The notes beneath the pieces are model-generated. The model was not told the origin of the DNA and did no database searches. It saw nothing but the letters and a program-made list of their open reading frames with translations. A DNA stretch of 64,000 nucleotides from Parabacteroides distasonis. GTDB taxonomy: Bacteria; Bacteroidota; Bacteroidia; Bacteroidales; Tannerellaceae. Of this stretch, positions 23,819-33,251 are shown piece by piece. The stretch is taken from positions 53,719-117,718 of the forward strand of contig SUXM01000006.1 in the NCBI GenBank assembly GCA_015060925.1, read 5' to 3'. Each line of letters begins with the position of its first letter. Positions within the stretch are counted from its first letter, which is position 1. The position numbers and the translations under genes were made by a program.

Positions 23819-24559
23819 ATGAAAGTAGTGATTATAGAAGACGAGGTGGCAGCTTATGCCAATATCAAGAAGCTGTTGGCCTCCATAGAGCCGGAAGCGG
23901 AGATTGTCGCTTATTTAGATACGGTAGCGGATAGCATTGTTTGGTTTCAGTCGAATGCGTTGCCCGACCTGATTTTTATGGATATCCAGTTGGCAGACGG
24001 AAGTGCGTTTCATATATTTGACAGCATTACCCTTGATGTCCCGGTTATCTTCACTACAGCCTATGGCCAATATGCCATCAAAGCATTTGAGGTGAACAGC
24101 ATAGACTACCTGTTGAAACCAATCACGTATGAAGCGGTGCAAAAAGTATTGCAGAAATATAAAAAGACCAATCCGGAGGTATCCTCTCCCTCTGACCCGT
24201 TTACTTGGAGTACAGAACATATCAAGCGACTTTTGATCCCTTTTAGGGATAAGATCCTGCCAATCAAGACGGAAGATATCGCCTATTTTTATAATACCAA
24301 TGGAAAAACCAGTTTGATTACCAAAGAGGGACAAACCTATTGCCTCAACAAATCGTTGGACACACTGATGGTTCGGTTGGATAATCGGTTGTTTTACCGG
24401 GCAAACCGCCAGTTTATTGTTTCAAGGGAGGAGATAGACAGCTTTATCGTATGGGGGGATAACCGCTTGCAACTCCAAATCAAACAGCCGACCGAAGAAC
24501 CCATTATCGTCGCCAAAAACAAAGCCGCCGAATTCAAGGAATGGCTGATGGCATATTGA
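23819..24559 (+). CDS. LytTR-family response regulator
   Basis: 246 residues. Receiver domain 1-120 with E7-D8, phosphoacceptor D55 in LIFMDIQLADG, T/A switch region FTTAYGQYAIKAF and LLKP. The LytTR DNA-binding domain occupies about 145-246 (ILPIKTEDIAYFYNTNGKTSLIT split by strands, FYRANRQFIVSREEI). Known: LytTR domains bind direct-repeat sites through an all-beta fold. It forms a pair with the kinase before it and ends at a bidirectional terminator. Confidence 0.94.
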   Translation: MKVVIIEDEVAAYANIKKLLASIEPEAEIVAYLDTVADSIVWFQSNALPDLIFMDIQLADGSAFHIFDSITLDVPVIFTTAYGQYAIKAFEVNSIDYLLKPITYEAVQKVLQKYKKTNPEVSSPSDPFTWSTEHIKRLLIPFRDKILPIKTEDIAYFYNTNGKTSLITKEGQTYCLNKSLDTLMVRLDNRLFYRANRQFIVSREEIDSFIVWGDNRLQLQIKQPTEEPIIVAKNKAAEFKEWLMAY

Positions 24560-24564
24560 AAGGC

Positions 24565-24600
24565 AAAAGAGCTTGACCGCAGACCGATCAAGCTCTTTTT
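24565..24600. terminator. Bidirectional terminator
   Basis: 12-bp stem aaaagagcttga (24565-24576) with tcaagctctttt (24588-24599), then T-run. Serves the response regulator (+) and thioredoxin (-). Confidence 0.88.
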
Positions 24601-24603
24601 GAG

Positions 24604-24960
24604 TTATAATAATGTGTCATTGATGATCTTTTGCAATTGAGCTTTGGAGAGGACACCGCTAGTCATTTGAGGATCCCCAGTCATCGGGATGAAAAGCAGG
24701 GTGGGGATGGTACGAATTTTGAAAAGAGAAGCCAACTCCTCTTCAGCATCCACATCCACTTTGTAAACATCCACTTTACCGGCATATTCATCCGCAATCT
24801 CCTCCAATTTAGGAGCAAGTGCCCTGCATGGCCCGCACCAAGAGGCATAGAAATCAATTACTGCCGGTTTGTCGCCCAAGAATTTCCACTCCTGCGGATT
24901 ATTTTCATAGTCTGCCACTCTTTTAAGAAAGCCACCTTTTGTTAAATGTATTGTTGCCAT
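24604..24960 (-). CDS. trxA: Thioredoxin
   Basis: 118 residues. The active site YASWCGPCRAL has C42 and C45, followed by KVDVDAEEELASLFKIRTIPT with the cis-Pro. No signal peptide, so cytosolic. Known: disulfide reduction of ribonucleotide reductase, peroxidases and other clients. A near-consensus promoter precedes it. It stands alone, convergent with the response regulator. Confidence 0.95.
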   Translation of the reverse strand: MATIHLTKGGFLKRVADYENNPQEWKFLGDKPAVIDFYASWCGPCRALAPKLEEIADEYAGKVDVYKVDVDAEEELASLFKIRTIPTLLFIPMTGDPQMTSGVLSKAQLQKIINDTLL

Positions 24961-24998
24961 AATCTAATCTGTTTTTAGTTAAACAATTATTTTTGAAA

Positions 24999-25030
24999 CA
25001 AAAATAACCAACAAAAGTTCCCCTGTCAAA
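24999..25030 (-). promoter_or_regulatory. Promoter of trxA
   Basis: Minus strand: TTTG (25030-25027), 20-bp spacer, TATTTTTG (25006-24999). This is the full Bacteroides consensus with ideal spacing. Confidence 0.72.
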
Positions 25031-25378
25031 TAGATAATTTATATACCCTCATAGATGAAATTGATAAAATATTAGAGAGGGAAAGTTAGTAGAGGTAAAA
25101 GTTTTTAGAAAAATATGTTTTATGAATTTTCTTATAGAACAGACCTTAATTGTACTTCGCATAATCTAATTATTTTGGGTTACAAAATTAGTTGTCAGCG
25201 AGTTGTACATTGTTATACAGAATATGACGGAGAGTAGAAATAAACTTAAACGACTATAAACTTACCTCGTTATTGGGTAATGGATAGAAACTATATTCCA
25301 TTAAAACAAGGATTAAGCTCCATTCACATGTTATTGATTTTAGAGGATACTACGGTTATTGTAAGAGGTAATAATAAA
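25031..25378. other. Gene-free interval between trxA and ybaK
   Basis: About 350 bp of AT-rich sequence between the trxA promoter and the ybaK terminator. I see no credible gene, RNA or repeat in it, only a 45-codon reading frame starting at 25280 that runs through the terminator stem. Confidence 0.5.
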
Positions 25379-25411
25379 AAAAGAGTTCGACGTGATATCG
25401 AACTCTTTTAT
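25379..25411 (-). terminator. Terminator of the tex-ybaK operon
   Basis: Stem aaaagagttcga (25379-25390) with tcgaactctttt (25398-25409), T-rich on the minus strand, about 25 bp past the ybaK stop. Confidence 0.8.
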
Positions 25412-25433
25412 GGATGATTTACTTTATATTTTA

Positions 25434-25910
25434 TTAGACCAGATCTGCTATTTCTCCTCGTGATTCACGGATTAGGTCGGTTGGAGCGACTTTGATTTGT
25501 AGACCTCTTTGTCCGGCACTGACATAGATATGGTCGAACTGTTCGGCTGTATAATGGAAATAGGTCGGGAAGTGTTTTTTCATTCCTATCGGACAACAAC
25601 CTCCCCGGATATACCCGGTAAGGGGAAGCAGTTCTTTCATTGGAATCATTTCGCAACTTTTATTCCCGGATACTTTGGCTGCTTTTTTCAAATCGACTTC
25701 GTCTCCTCCCGGAATGACACAGACGAAGTAACCATTCCGGTCTCCATGTAAAACCAATGTCTTGAATACTTGGGCGATGTCTTCACCTAATTGTTCGGCA
25801 ACATGGATGGCACTTAGATCGTTTTCGTCTACTTCGTATGGAACCAACTGGTAAGCAACTTTGGCTTTGTCCAGTAAGCGGGCTACGTTGGTTTTGTTTA
25901 TCTTAGCCAT
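25434..25910 (-). CDS. ybaK: YbaK-type Cys-tRNA(Pro) deacylase
   Basis: 158 residues. YbaK/EbsC motifs are visible: VFKTLVLHGD with the catalytic-type Lys, VCVIPGGDEVDLKKAA, GYIRGGCCPIGMKK and SAGQRGLQI. Known: YbaK edits Cys mischarged on tRNA-Pro by prolyl-tRNA synthetase. It starts 2 bp after the tex stop codon on the same strand, so it is co-transcribed as the second gene. Confidence 0.93.
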   Translation of the reverse strand: MAKINKTNVARLLDKAKVAYQLVPYEVDENDLSAIHVAEQLGEDIAQVFKTLVLHGDRNGYFVCVIPGGDEVDLKKAAKVSGNKSCEMIPMKELLPLTGYIRGGCCPIGMKKHFPTYFHYTAEQFDHIYVSAGQRGLQIKVAPTDLIRESRGEIADLV

Positions 25911-25912
25911 TC

Positions 25913-28039
25913 TTAGATTCCTTTCATTGTGAGTTGGACACGTTTACGGTTAAGGTCAACGCTTAGCACTTTAACCTTCACATGTTGATGTATCGAAACG
26001 ACTTCGGTCGGGTCACTGACAAAGCGGTCGGCAAGCTCAGAGATATGAACCAATCCGTTTTCTTTGATACCGACATCTACAAAGCAACCGAAGTTGGTAA
26101 TGTTTGTCACAATTCCCGGTAGGAGTTGCCCGGCTTTCAAATCTTCAATAGTCTTGACAGTTGGGTCGAATGAGAAGACTTGGATGGCTTGTCGAGGGTC
26201 ACGCCCCGGTTTGTCTAACTCTTCCATAATATCCAACAAGGTCGGCATACCCACTTTGTCTGTCACATATCGTTTGAGATCCAATCTCTTTTTTAGCTCC
26301 TTATTGCTGATCAATTCAGCGACCGTACATTTCAAGTCTTTGGCCATCTGTTCTACTATCGGGTAACTTTCCGGATGGACAGCAGAATTATCCAAAGGAT
26401 TCTTACCTCCTTGGATACGAAGGAATCCTGCACTCTGTTCAAAAGCCTTTTCTCCCATACGGGGTACTTTCAGTAATTCACGGCGAGATTGGAAAGGTCC
26501 ATGCTCAGTACGGTAATTGACAATGTTTTGTGCTAAAGTCGGCCCTAATCCGGAAATATAGGTCAATAGATGTTTACTGGCGGTATTGACATTGACACCC
26601 ACTAAGTTCACACAGCTTTCAACGGTCTGATCCAAACTCTTTTTCAAAGCCCCCTGTTCCACATCGTGCTGGTATTGACCGACACCGATACTTTTGGGGT
26701 CAATCTTAACCAATTCGGCCAATGGATCCATGAGGCGGCGGCCAATGCTGACTGCACCACGGACGGTCACATCATACTGTGGAAATTCTTCTCTGGCGAT
26801 TTTGGAAGCAGAGTAGATGGATGCCCCGTTTTCGCTGACCACAAAGACCTGTACTTTGCGGTCAAAACGGATGTTTGTAATGAATTGTTCGGTTTCACGG
26901 CTTGCTGTCCCGTTTCCGATGGCAATGGCATCAATGGCGTAGGTTGCAACCAATTGGGCAACCTTGGCTGCTGCTTTTCCCTTTTCGTTCTGGGGCGGGT
27001 GAGGGTAAATCGCTTCGTTATGTAACAAAGTCCCTTGTGCATCCAAGCAAACTAATTTGCAACCGGTACGATAACCAGGGTCAACTCCTAATACCCGTTT
27101 CTGTCCTAATGGGGGAGCTAACAATAGTTGGCGCAGGTTCTCAGCAAAGACACGAATCGCCTCTTCATCTGCTTTAGCCTTGCTTAAATTGGCAAACTCT
27201 GTCTCGATAGAGGGTTTGAGTAACCGTTTGAATGAGTCATCAATAGCAGTTGCCACCTGTTCGGAAGCCTCATTTCTTCCACGAACGAAATGACGTTTCA
27301 AGCGATCCAAACAATTGTCGCAGTCTGGAGAGATGCTTACACGTAAAATCCCTTCTGCTTCACCGCGGCGCAAAGCTAATAGGCGATGGGATGTTGTACG
27401 ATGTAAAGGTTCACTGAATGCAAAATAATCTCGATATTTGGTTCCCTCTTCCTCTTTCCCTTTGACAACCTTAGAGGTGATAATTGCCGTATAGGTGAAT
27501 GAATTACGGACGGTATTACGAGCCTCTTCGTCTTCATTGACCCATTCCGCAATGATATCCCGGGCACCTTGTAATGCCTCTTCAATATTTTTCACTTCAT
27601 CTGAGATAAAGGTCTCTGCTTTGAGTGACAGATCCTTTATTTGTTGCTTCATAATCGTTTGAGCTAATGGCTCAAGTCCTTTTTTACGGGCGATTTCAGC
27701 TTTTGTGACCCGTTTCGGCTTATAGGGTAAATATAAATCCTCTATTTCAGTGCTATCCCATGATTCTTCAATCCGTTTTTTGAGTTCCGATGTCAACTTC
27801 CCTTGTTCTTCTATGGATGTTAGAATGGTCTCTTTCCGCTTTTTCAGTTCGGTCAGTTTGTCTAACTGGTCTTTGATGTTGCTGATTTGGACTTCATCGA
27901 GACCACCTGTCACCTCTTTACGGTAACGGCTGATAAAGGGGATGGTTGCTCCTTCATTCAATAAGGTTATTGTGCGTTCTACCTGTCCGGCTGGTATCTG
28001 TAGGAACTGTGAGATAAGCGTATGAAACGATGTTATCAT
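25913..28039 (-). CDS. tex: Tex-family RNA-binding transcription accessory protein
   Basis: 708 residues. Order: helical Tex N-terminal part; YqgF-like fold around 320-440 (VLGVDPGYRTGCKLVCLD); HhH region (LLTYISGLGPTLAQNIVNYR split by helices); and a C-terminal S1 RNA-binding domain about 635-708 (LLPGIVTNITNFGCFVDVG, LVHISELAD). Known: Tex binds nucleic acids and acts in transcription and toxin-gene expression. A -7 element TACATTTG lies at 28078-28071 on the minus strand, 32 bp from the start. ybaK follows after 2 bp. Confidence 0.95.
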   Translation of the reverse strand: MITSFHTLISQFLQIPAGQVERTITLLNEGATIPFISRYRKEVTGGLDEVQISNIKDQLDKLTELKKRKETILTSIEEQGKLTSELKKRIEESWDSTEIEDLYLPYKPKRVTKAEIARKKGLEPLAQTIMKQQIKDLSLKAETFISDEVKNIEEALQGARDIIAEWVNEDEEARNTVRNSFTYTAIITSKVVKGKEEEGTKYRDYFAFSEPLHRTTSHRLLALRRGEAEGILRVSISPDCDNCLDRLKRHFVRGRNEASEQVATAIDDSFKRLLKPSIETEFANLSKAKADEEAIRVFAENLRQLLLAPPLGQKRVLGVDPGYRTGCKLVCLDAQGTLLHNEAIYPHPPQNEKGKAAAKVAQLVATYAIDAIAIGNGTASRETEQFITNIRFDRKVQVFVVSENGASIYSASKIAREEFPQYDVTVRGAVSIGRRLMDPLAELVKIDPKSIGVGQYQHDVEQGALKKSLDQTVESCVNLVGVNVNTASKHLLTYISGLGPTLAQNIVNYRTEHGPFQSRRELLKVPRMGEKAFEQSAGFLRIQGGKNPLDNSAVHPESYPIVEQMAKDLKCTVAELISNKELKKRLDLKRYVTDKVGMPTLLDIMEELDKPGRDPRQAIQVFSFDPTVKTIEDLKAGQLLPGIVTNITNFGCFVDVGIKENGLVHISELADRFVSDPTEVVSIHQHVKVKVLSVDLNRKRVQLTMKGI

Positions 28040-28139
28040 ATAGATTGCTATTCTTTAAGTTTAGGTCGCAAATGTACATGATAATTTTCAAACCGATTAA
28101 GGGGAGAGGATAAAATATGTTTGGAAAATAAGAGAGAGA

Positions 28140-28170
28140 TAAAAAAATTAAAGGCTGTCTCACGACAACC
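28140..28170 (-). terminator. Terminator of the symporter operon
   Basis: Minus strand: ggttgtc, 4-nt loop, gacagcc, then TTTAATTTTTTT. Lies 150 bp past the symporter stop and upstream of the tex promoter. Confidence 0.7.
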
Positions 28171-28320
28171 CTTAACTCACTTTGTTAACCTTAAATCTAA
28201 TACTATTATGAAAAAACCACATTACAAATGTATGTGATTATTTTCTATTGTCAATAGATTCTGTATTAAATAATGTTCTATCTTAGATAATAAACATTAA
28301 TAGCTGCTCATAGGCCTGTT

Positions 28321-29874
28321 TTATGCCTGATCCTTATAAGTAACCAAACTTACGATGACCATGGCCAAAGTAGATAAAGGCAGAGCAAACAGAATCGGGT
28401 CAATGGCATACCATGGATAGACGTTGATAAGCACATCTTGTCCGGTTAAAGCCTTGCATAAACCAACAGCGGCCGCTTCGGCTTTGTGGAGGAACAGCAT
28501 GGCAAACAGACTGGCCAATGCTCCTGTCCATAAGCTGGCCAACGCACCTTGACGTGTTGCTTTCTTCCAAAACAACGAACAAAAATAGGAGGGTAAGAAG
28601 GTCGCTGCACAAATCCCCATGAATAGGGCTGTACCACGAGCTATAATCCCGTCGCTTAAAGTATAACAGATGATGTAGCTGATCAAGATAGAACATAGAA
28701 CCCCAATACGTACACCAATGGTTGAATTGGTGTTCTTTTTTGTGCCGATCTTAGGGAAGATGTCTGCCCCGAAAGAGGCTCCCATTGTATGGAATTGGGC
28801 ACTTAGAGTGGACATACTTGCCGATAGGATACAAAGCATGAAGACTGCGCTGAACCATTCAGGCATTGCCTTATTGATAAATAGAGGGATAATCTTATCC
28901 ATGTCTTTGATCGCTTCTGATGCTACGACCCCTTCTGTTTTTAAGAAGAACAGGTTTGACAATGCGCCGACATGATAAATAGCTCCTACAGTGATGATCA
29001 AGAAGACACATCCGATTAATACTCCACGATTTAACTGTTTTGTGCTTTCTACCATCATAAAACGGACAACCAACTGAGGTTGTGCCAAGCAACCGATACC
29101 TACACCTAAAATCAAGGAGGTGACTAAAGTGTACCATTGCGGTGACCCTGTGACAGGCATTGCTGTCCATCCTTGATGACCTACCTCTTTGAATCGTTCA
29201 GGTACGAGGGGAGCCATCTCTGTCAGTTTTTGGTTGGCTTCTACAAAGCCCATATCCATGATTTTGTAAAACCAAAATAGGAGAAACAACATACATACAA
29301 ACATGATGATTGCCTGCATGGCATCTGTATAAAGTACCCCTTTGATTCCACCGGTAATCACGTATGCCGCTACGATCAAGGTAAATATAAGTAAAGCCAA
29401 ATGGAAATCTATATGGAACATCTGTTCGATGAAGACCGCTCCACCTTTCATGACTACTGCCGCGTATAAAGGCATACCGATGAATATGATAGCTGCAATA
29501 ATGATTTGAACGGTACGGGATTGGTAGTGTGCCCCCAGTAATTGAGGGAATGTTTTTGCGTTATATTTAACGCCCAATTTGCGTGTGTTCCGTCCGAATA
29601 TGATAAAGGCTATCACTACCCCCATGAACATATTTAATAAACACAACCATTGGATACCCATACCGAAAGTTGCAGCTACACCACCGAAACCTACGATGGC
29701 TGAAGCCGATATAAAAGTAGCTCCATAAGAAAGAGCCATGATTATCGGATTGACCTTTCGGCCTCCTAATAAATAATCGCTGGCATTTTTCGTCTGTTTA
29801 TATCCTATATATCCCAACCAAGCGATAAGGAACATATAGATGATGACTACAATACCTAATGTTAGTGTACTCAT
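28321..29874 (-). CDS. SSS-family sodium:solute symporter
   Basis: 517 residues, about 13 predicted transmembrane segments. The N-terminal SSS signature SDYLLGGRKVNPIIMALSYGATFISASA (here in parts: DYLLGGR and ATFISASA) and ASMSTLSAQFHTMG in the middle are visible. Known: SSS transporters import sugars, carboxylates, amino acids or vitamins with Na+. An upstream 42-residue membrane protein (29883-30011) starts the pair, as seen for monocarboxylate-type SSS members. Clustering with phenylacetate-CoA ligase and an ACT protein suggests an aromatic or monocarboxylate substrate such as phenylacetate, but this is inference. The NQR complex at 38.7 kb could supply the sodium gradient. Confidence 0.9.
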   Translation of the reverse strand: MSTLTLGIVVIIYMFLIAWLGYIGYKQTKNASDYLLGGRKVNPIIMALSYGATFISASAIVGFGGVAATFGMGIQWLCLLNMFMGVVIAFIIFGRNTRKLGVKYNAKTFPQLLGAHYQSRTVQIIIAAIIFIGMPLYAAVVMKGGAVFIEQMFHIDFHLALLIFTLIVAAYVITGGIKGVLYTDAMQAIIMFVCMLFLLFWFYKIMDMGFVEANQKLTEMAPLVPERFKEVGHQGWTAMPVTGSPQWYTLVTSLILGVGIGCLAQPQLVVRFMMVESTKQLNRGVLIGCVFLIITVGAIYHVGALSNLFFLKTEGVVASEAIKDMDKIIPLFINKAMPEWFSAVFMLCILSASMSTLSAQFHTMGASFGADIFPKIGTKKNTNSTIGVRIGVLCSILISYIICYTLSDGIIARGTALFMGICAATFLPSYFCSLFWKKATRQGALASLWTGALASLFAMLFLHKAEAAAVGLCKALTGQDVLINVYPWYAIDPILFALPLSTLAMVIVSLVTYKDQA

Positions 29875-29882
29875 TTTTTTGG

Positions 29883-30011
29883 TTATTTAGTATTTGTATT
29901 CTCTTCGTCTTCCTTATTCCAATAAGTCACTCCGAACCAAATGGAAAAAATAAGGCAAATAAAAGCTAACAGGTATGCTAACCAAATACCTGGGTCATTG
30001 ATTCCAAACAT
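29883..30011 (-). CDS. Small symporter accessory membrane protein
   Basis: 42 residues, starting MFGINDPGIW and ending KEDEENTNTK. One hydrophobic helix (WLAYLLAFICLIFSIWFGV, residues 10-28) with charged C-terminus. It lies 8 bp before the SSS symporter start and 14 bp after the ACT gene on the same strand. Known: SSS carboxylate transporters often have a tiny partner with a GxxDPGIWxAYxL-like N-terminus. This one has the DPGIWLAY form. Inferred role: assembly or gating of the symporter. Confidence 0.8.
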   Translation of the reverse strand: MFGINDPGIWLAYLLAFICLIFSIWFGVTYWNKEDEENTNTK

Positions 30012-30025
30012 ATAAGACCTCTGTT

Positions 30026-30451
30026 TTACAGATTGATTAAATCGCTTTCGTTGATATATTCCAAATTCTGGCGGCGAATCACCTCACGAGCTGCTTCTCG
30101 ATTGTTGGTTCGCAAGATCAGGATGGATTTACCTTTGATAGAGAAACAATACATGTACTCTATGCTTAATCCTGCCTTTGTGAACATGGACAACGTGTCA
30201 GAAAAACTACCTGCACTTGATTGGGTTACGATTGCCAATACATCAGTCAAGTTGGCTGTGACATTGTTGTTCTTTAATATCTTATAAGCTTTCTGAGGGT
30301 CACTTACAATCATGCGTAAGATACCATATTCAGATGTGTCGGCTACTGTTGCAGCTATGATACGTATATTCTCTTCCGCTAATAACGTGAGATTTTCACT
30401 TAGCTTGCCATATTTGTTCTCTAAGAAAATTGAAATCTGATTGATTGTCAT
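30026..30451 (-). CDS. ACT-domain protein
   Basis: 141 residues holding two ACT-like modules in tandem: QISIFLENKYGKLSENLTLL with IRIIAATVADTSEYGILRMIV (about 4-48), then TDVLAIVTQSSAGSFSDTLSMFTKAGLSIEYMYCF (about 68-103, quoted in parts only). No catalytic domain. Known: stand-alone ACT pairs beside phenylacetate-CoA ligase genes are common in anaerobes and are thought to bind an amino acid or aromatic acid as regulator. It lies 38 bp after the ligase gene and before the symporter pair. Confidence 0.85.
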   Translation of the reverse strand: MTINQISIFLENKYGKLSENLTLLAEENIRIIAATVADTSEYGILRMIVSDPQKAYKILKNNNVTANLTDVLAIVTQSSAGSFSDTLSMFTKAGLSIEYMYCFSIKGKSILILRTNNREAAREVIRRQNLEYINESDLINL

Positions 30452-30489
30452 GGTTTTATTGTTTTATGTTTAAGAATATAGACTTCCTA

Positions 30490-31791
30490 TTAGCAAAGTT
30501 TACGTAGGTCTTTCACACGAACAGCCTTTCCTTCCTGTACAGGTAAAGAACCTTTTGCTACCAATTTCAACCGAGGGGTCAACAGCAATTCATCTTTTAA
30601 CTGGCGGGTTATCTCTTTGGTCAATCGTTGAAGCACGCTGTAATCATCTGTAAACAGGTCGCTTAATTCCACTTCAATCAACATCTCATCGTTGTTTCCG
30701 ACAGTCTCGATTGTAATTAGGTAGTTACTTCCTAATTCTTTGAATTTCATCAAGATCTTTTCAATCTGGATCGGGAAAAGATTTACACCCTTCAAGATGA
30801 TCATGTCATCACTACGTCCTTTGAAACGAGCTAAACGTTTGTGTGTACGTCCGCATGGACATTCACCTGGCAATACACAGGTCAAATCTCGTGTACGGTA
30901 ACGTATCAATGGCATGGCCTCACGGTTGATGGTGGTCAGAACCAATTCGCCCACTTCACCTTCTTTAACCGGTTGCAGTGTTTCCGGATCTACAATTTCC
31001 ACAATGACATAATCTTCCCAGATGTGAAGCCCGTTCTGTTCGGTACATTCAAATGCGACACCCGGACCGTTCATCTCTGACATTCCGAAGCAGTTATATG
31101 CTTTTACACCTAATAGCTGTTCGATACGGCGGCGTTGCTCTTCCGAATGTGGTTCTGCTCCAATGCAGATAGTATGAAGTTTAGTGTCACGGCGCGGATC
31201 AATCCCCATTTCGTACATCACTTCAGCCAAACGGGTTGCATAGCTGGGGATGATGTGTAAGCAACTTGTCCCGAAATCGGTGATGAACTTAAGTTGGCGT
31301 TTGGTATTTCCTGCGGCCGCCGGAACGGTTAAACATCCCAACTTTTCTGCACCATATTGGAAACCCAAACCACCGGTAAACATTCCGTATCCGGAGGTGT
31401 TTTGGAATATGTCTGTATCACGAATACCGACCATATACATACAACGGGCTACCTGGTTGGCCCATTGATCCAAGTCTTTTTTAGAATGTAAGACAACGGT
31501 TGGGTTACCAGTTGTACCACTGGAAGAGTGGATACGTACACAGTCCTTGATAGGAATAGATGCCATCCCATACGGGTAATTGGCTCTCAAATCATCTTTT
31601 GTCGTAAATGGAAGTTTTTGTAAATCTTCTAAAGTTTGGATACTATCCGGTGTTATGTTGTTTTCTTTGAAAACTTTACTGTAAAAAGGGGAATTCCCTG
31701 CAGCTTTTATGGTTTCTTTTAATCGTTCCAACTGGTATTTCTCCAAATCTTCACGACTCATCGTTTCAATATCTTTCTGCCAATATTCCAT
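30490..31791 (-). CDS. paaK: Phenylacetate-CoA ligase
   Basis: 433 residues, the normal length. The AMP-binding motif HSSSGTTGNPTVV is at about residues 89-101; FGMSEMNGPG, YRTRDLT and GRSDDMIILKGVNLFP follow in family order. Known: PaaK makes phenylacetyl-CoA from phenylacetate, ATP and CoA; in gut anaerobes it often works with indolepyruvate:ferredoxin oxidoreductase in aromatic amino acid metabolism. Those oxidoreductase genes are not in the window. First gene of a unit with the ACT protein and the symporter pair. A -7 element TACATTTG (31842-31835, minus) precedes it. Confidence 0.92.
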   Translation of the reverse strand: MEYWQKDIETMSREDLEKYQLERLKETIKAAGNSPFYSKVFKENNITPDSIQTLEDLQKLPFTTKDDLRANYPYGMASIPIKDCVRIHSSSGTTGNPTVVLHSKKDLDQWANQVARCMYMVGIRDTDIFQNTSGYGMFTGGLGFQYGAEKLGCLTVPAAAGNTKRQLKFITDFGTSCLHIIPSYATRLAEVMYEMGIDPRRDTKLHTICIGAEPHSEEQRRRIEQLLGVKAYNCFGMSEMNGPGVAFECTEQNGLHIWEDYVIVEIVDPETLQPVKEGEVGELVLTTINREAMPLIRYRTRDLTCVLPGECPCGRTHKRLARFKGRSDDMIILKGVNLFPIQIEKILMKFKELGSNYLITIETVGNNDEMLIEVELSDLFTDDYSVLQRLTKEITRQLKDELLLTPRLKLVAKGSLPVQEGKAVRVKDLRKLC

Positions 31792-31911
31792 TGTATTTCG
31801 TGTTATAATTGTTTTAATTCATAAAAATAGAGTGCAAATGTATTCTTTATTTTTAAAAAATAGCACAGATTTTTAAAAATCTTATAGGGAACAGATAGAT
31901 GGCGACTGTTT

Positions 31912-33228
31912 TTATGCGTATTGCTTGGCATATTTTTTGGGATAGTCGAACGCGATTGCCAACAATGCTCCAAGCCCTAACAGATAAGGGTAATACAAAT
32001 ATTGCATGATTTCGATAGGAGAGATCCGGCTCAACCCGGCAGCCATCAACAATTGTGCGCCATATGGGATGATACCTTGTATGAAACAGGAAAATATATC
32101 CAATATACTGGCGCTTCTCCGAGGATCGACTTTGAAACGGTCGGCAATATCTTTGGCAATAGGACCGGACATGATAAGTGCGATCGTGTTATTGGCTGTA
32201 CAAAGATTGGCAAAGCTGACCAATGCGGCGATACTGAGTTCAGCCCCTTTGATTGTATGAATCCGGGAGGTGAGTTTGGTAATAATCCAGTCGATACCAC
32301 CGTTGTAGCGTATCATTTCCAACATGCCTCCAGCAAAGAGGGAGACGATGATCAATTCACCCATATTGCCAATTCCGGTTCCCATGGATCCATTCCATCC
32401 CCATATATCGAAACTGCCTGTTCCTATTCCCACAAATCCGGACAGTATGATTCCACAAAAAAGGACAACCATGACATTAACACCCATGACTGCTGTGATC
32501 AATACGACCAAATAGGGAATAACCTTAATCCATTCAATGGTAGTGATCTCATAACTGCTGTCGATGCCGCTTCCCATGATGATGTAGATGATACCGGTTA
32601 TGATGGCAACCGGGAGGGATATACGGATGTTTACCTTGAATTTGTCATTCATTTTGCATCCTTGCGTACGGGTGGCAACGATGGTTGTATCGGATATGAA
32701 TGATAGGTTATCTCCGAACATTGCACCGCTGACAACTACTCCTAACATGAAAGCTTCCTGCATTCCGGTCTTTTCCGCAATTCCCACTGCTACAGGGGCA
32801 AGTGCTACAATAGTTCCGACAGAAGTGCCTACAGATAAAGAGATAAAACAAGCAGCAATGAATATACCTGTGGCCAACAGATTGCTCGGTAAGATGGACA
32901 TTGCCAAGTTGACGGTCGCATCAACTGCACCCATTTCTTTGGCTGTTTGGGCAAAAGCACCAGCCAGAATAAAAATCAACACCATAAGCATGATATTGCT
33001 ATTGGCTGCCCCTCTACAGAATTGTTCGATACGGTTATTTAGGTTTCCCCCTTTTGAAAAGGCTATTGCTACAATCGATGCAATCAAGAAAGCTACTGTA
33101 ATTGGCATTTTGTAGAAATCCCCGGCAATGATGGATACTACTAAATAGGATAGGAGGAAAACCACCAATGGGGTAAGTGCCCAAGGATTGGGGGAGTGAT
33201 GTAAGTATGTTTTATTTTGTTTTTCCAT
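31912..33228 (-). CDS. nhaC: NhaC-family Na+/H+ antiporter
   Basis: 438 residues, about 11-12 transmembrane segments. GTSVGTIVALAPVAVGIA and GAMFGDNLSFISDTTIVATR, with two acidic residues in the membrane-embedded stretch, are typical of NhaC. A second symmetric stretch ANLCTANNTIALIMSGPIA follows. Known: exchange of cytoplasmic Na+ for H+ (or Na+-lactate/malate in the MleN subgroup). It starts 23 bp after the DUF5686 gene stop, possibly on the same transcript. Confidence 0.9.
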   Translation of the reverse strand: MEKQNKTYLHHSPNPWALTPLVVFLLSYLVVSIIAGDFYKMPITVAFLIASIVAIAFSKGGNLNNRIEQFCRGAANSNIMLMVLIFILAGAFAQTAKEMGAVDATVNLAMSILPSNLLATGIFIAACFISLSVGTSVGTIVALAPVAVGIAEKTGMQEAFMLGVVVSGAMFGDNLSFISDTTIVATRTQGCKMNDKFKVNIRISLPVAIITGIIYIIMGSGIDSSYEITTIEWIKVIPYLVVLITAVMGVNVMVVLFCGIILSGFVGIGTGSFDIWGWNGSMGTGIGNMGELIIVSLFAGGMLEMIRYNGGIDWIITKLTSRIHTIKGAELSIAALVSFANLCTANNTIALIMSGPIAKDIADRFKVDPRRSASILDIFSCFIQGIIPYGAQLLMAAGLSRISPIEIMQYLYYPYLLGLGALLAIAFDYPKKYAKQYA

Positions 33229-33251
33229 ATACTAAACCAGATTGATACCCT

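Noticed and set aside
25280..25417. 45-codon reading frame between trxA and ybaK
   Set aside because: It runs through the ybaK terminator stem, has no promoter or ribosome site and no recognisable family.
32002..32703. 233-codon open frame antisense to nhaC
   Set aside because: Composition is that of a shadow of a membrane-protein gene (many Asp, Asn, Gly from reversed hydrophobic codons); nhaC on the other strand is unambiguous.
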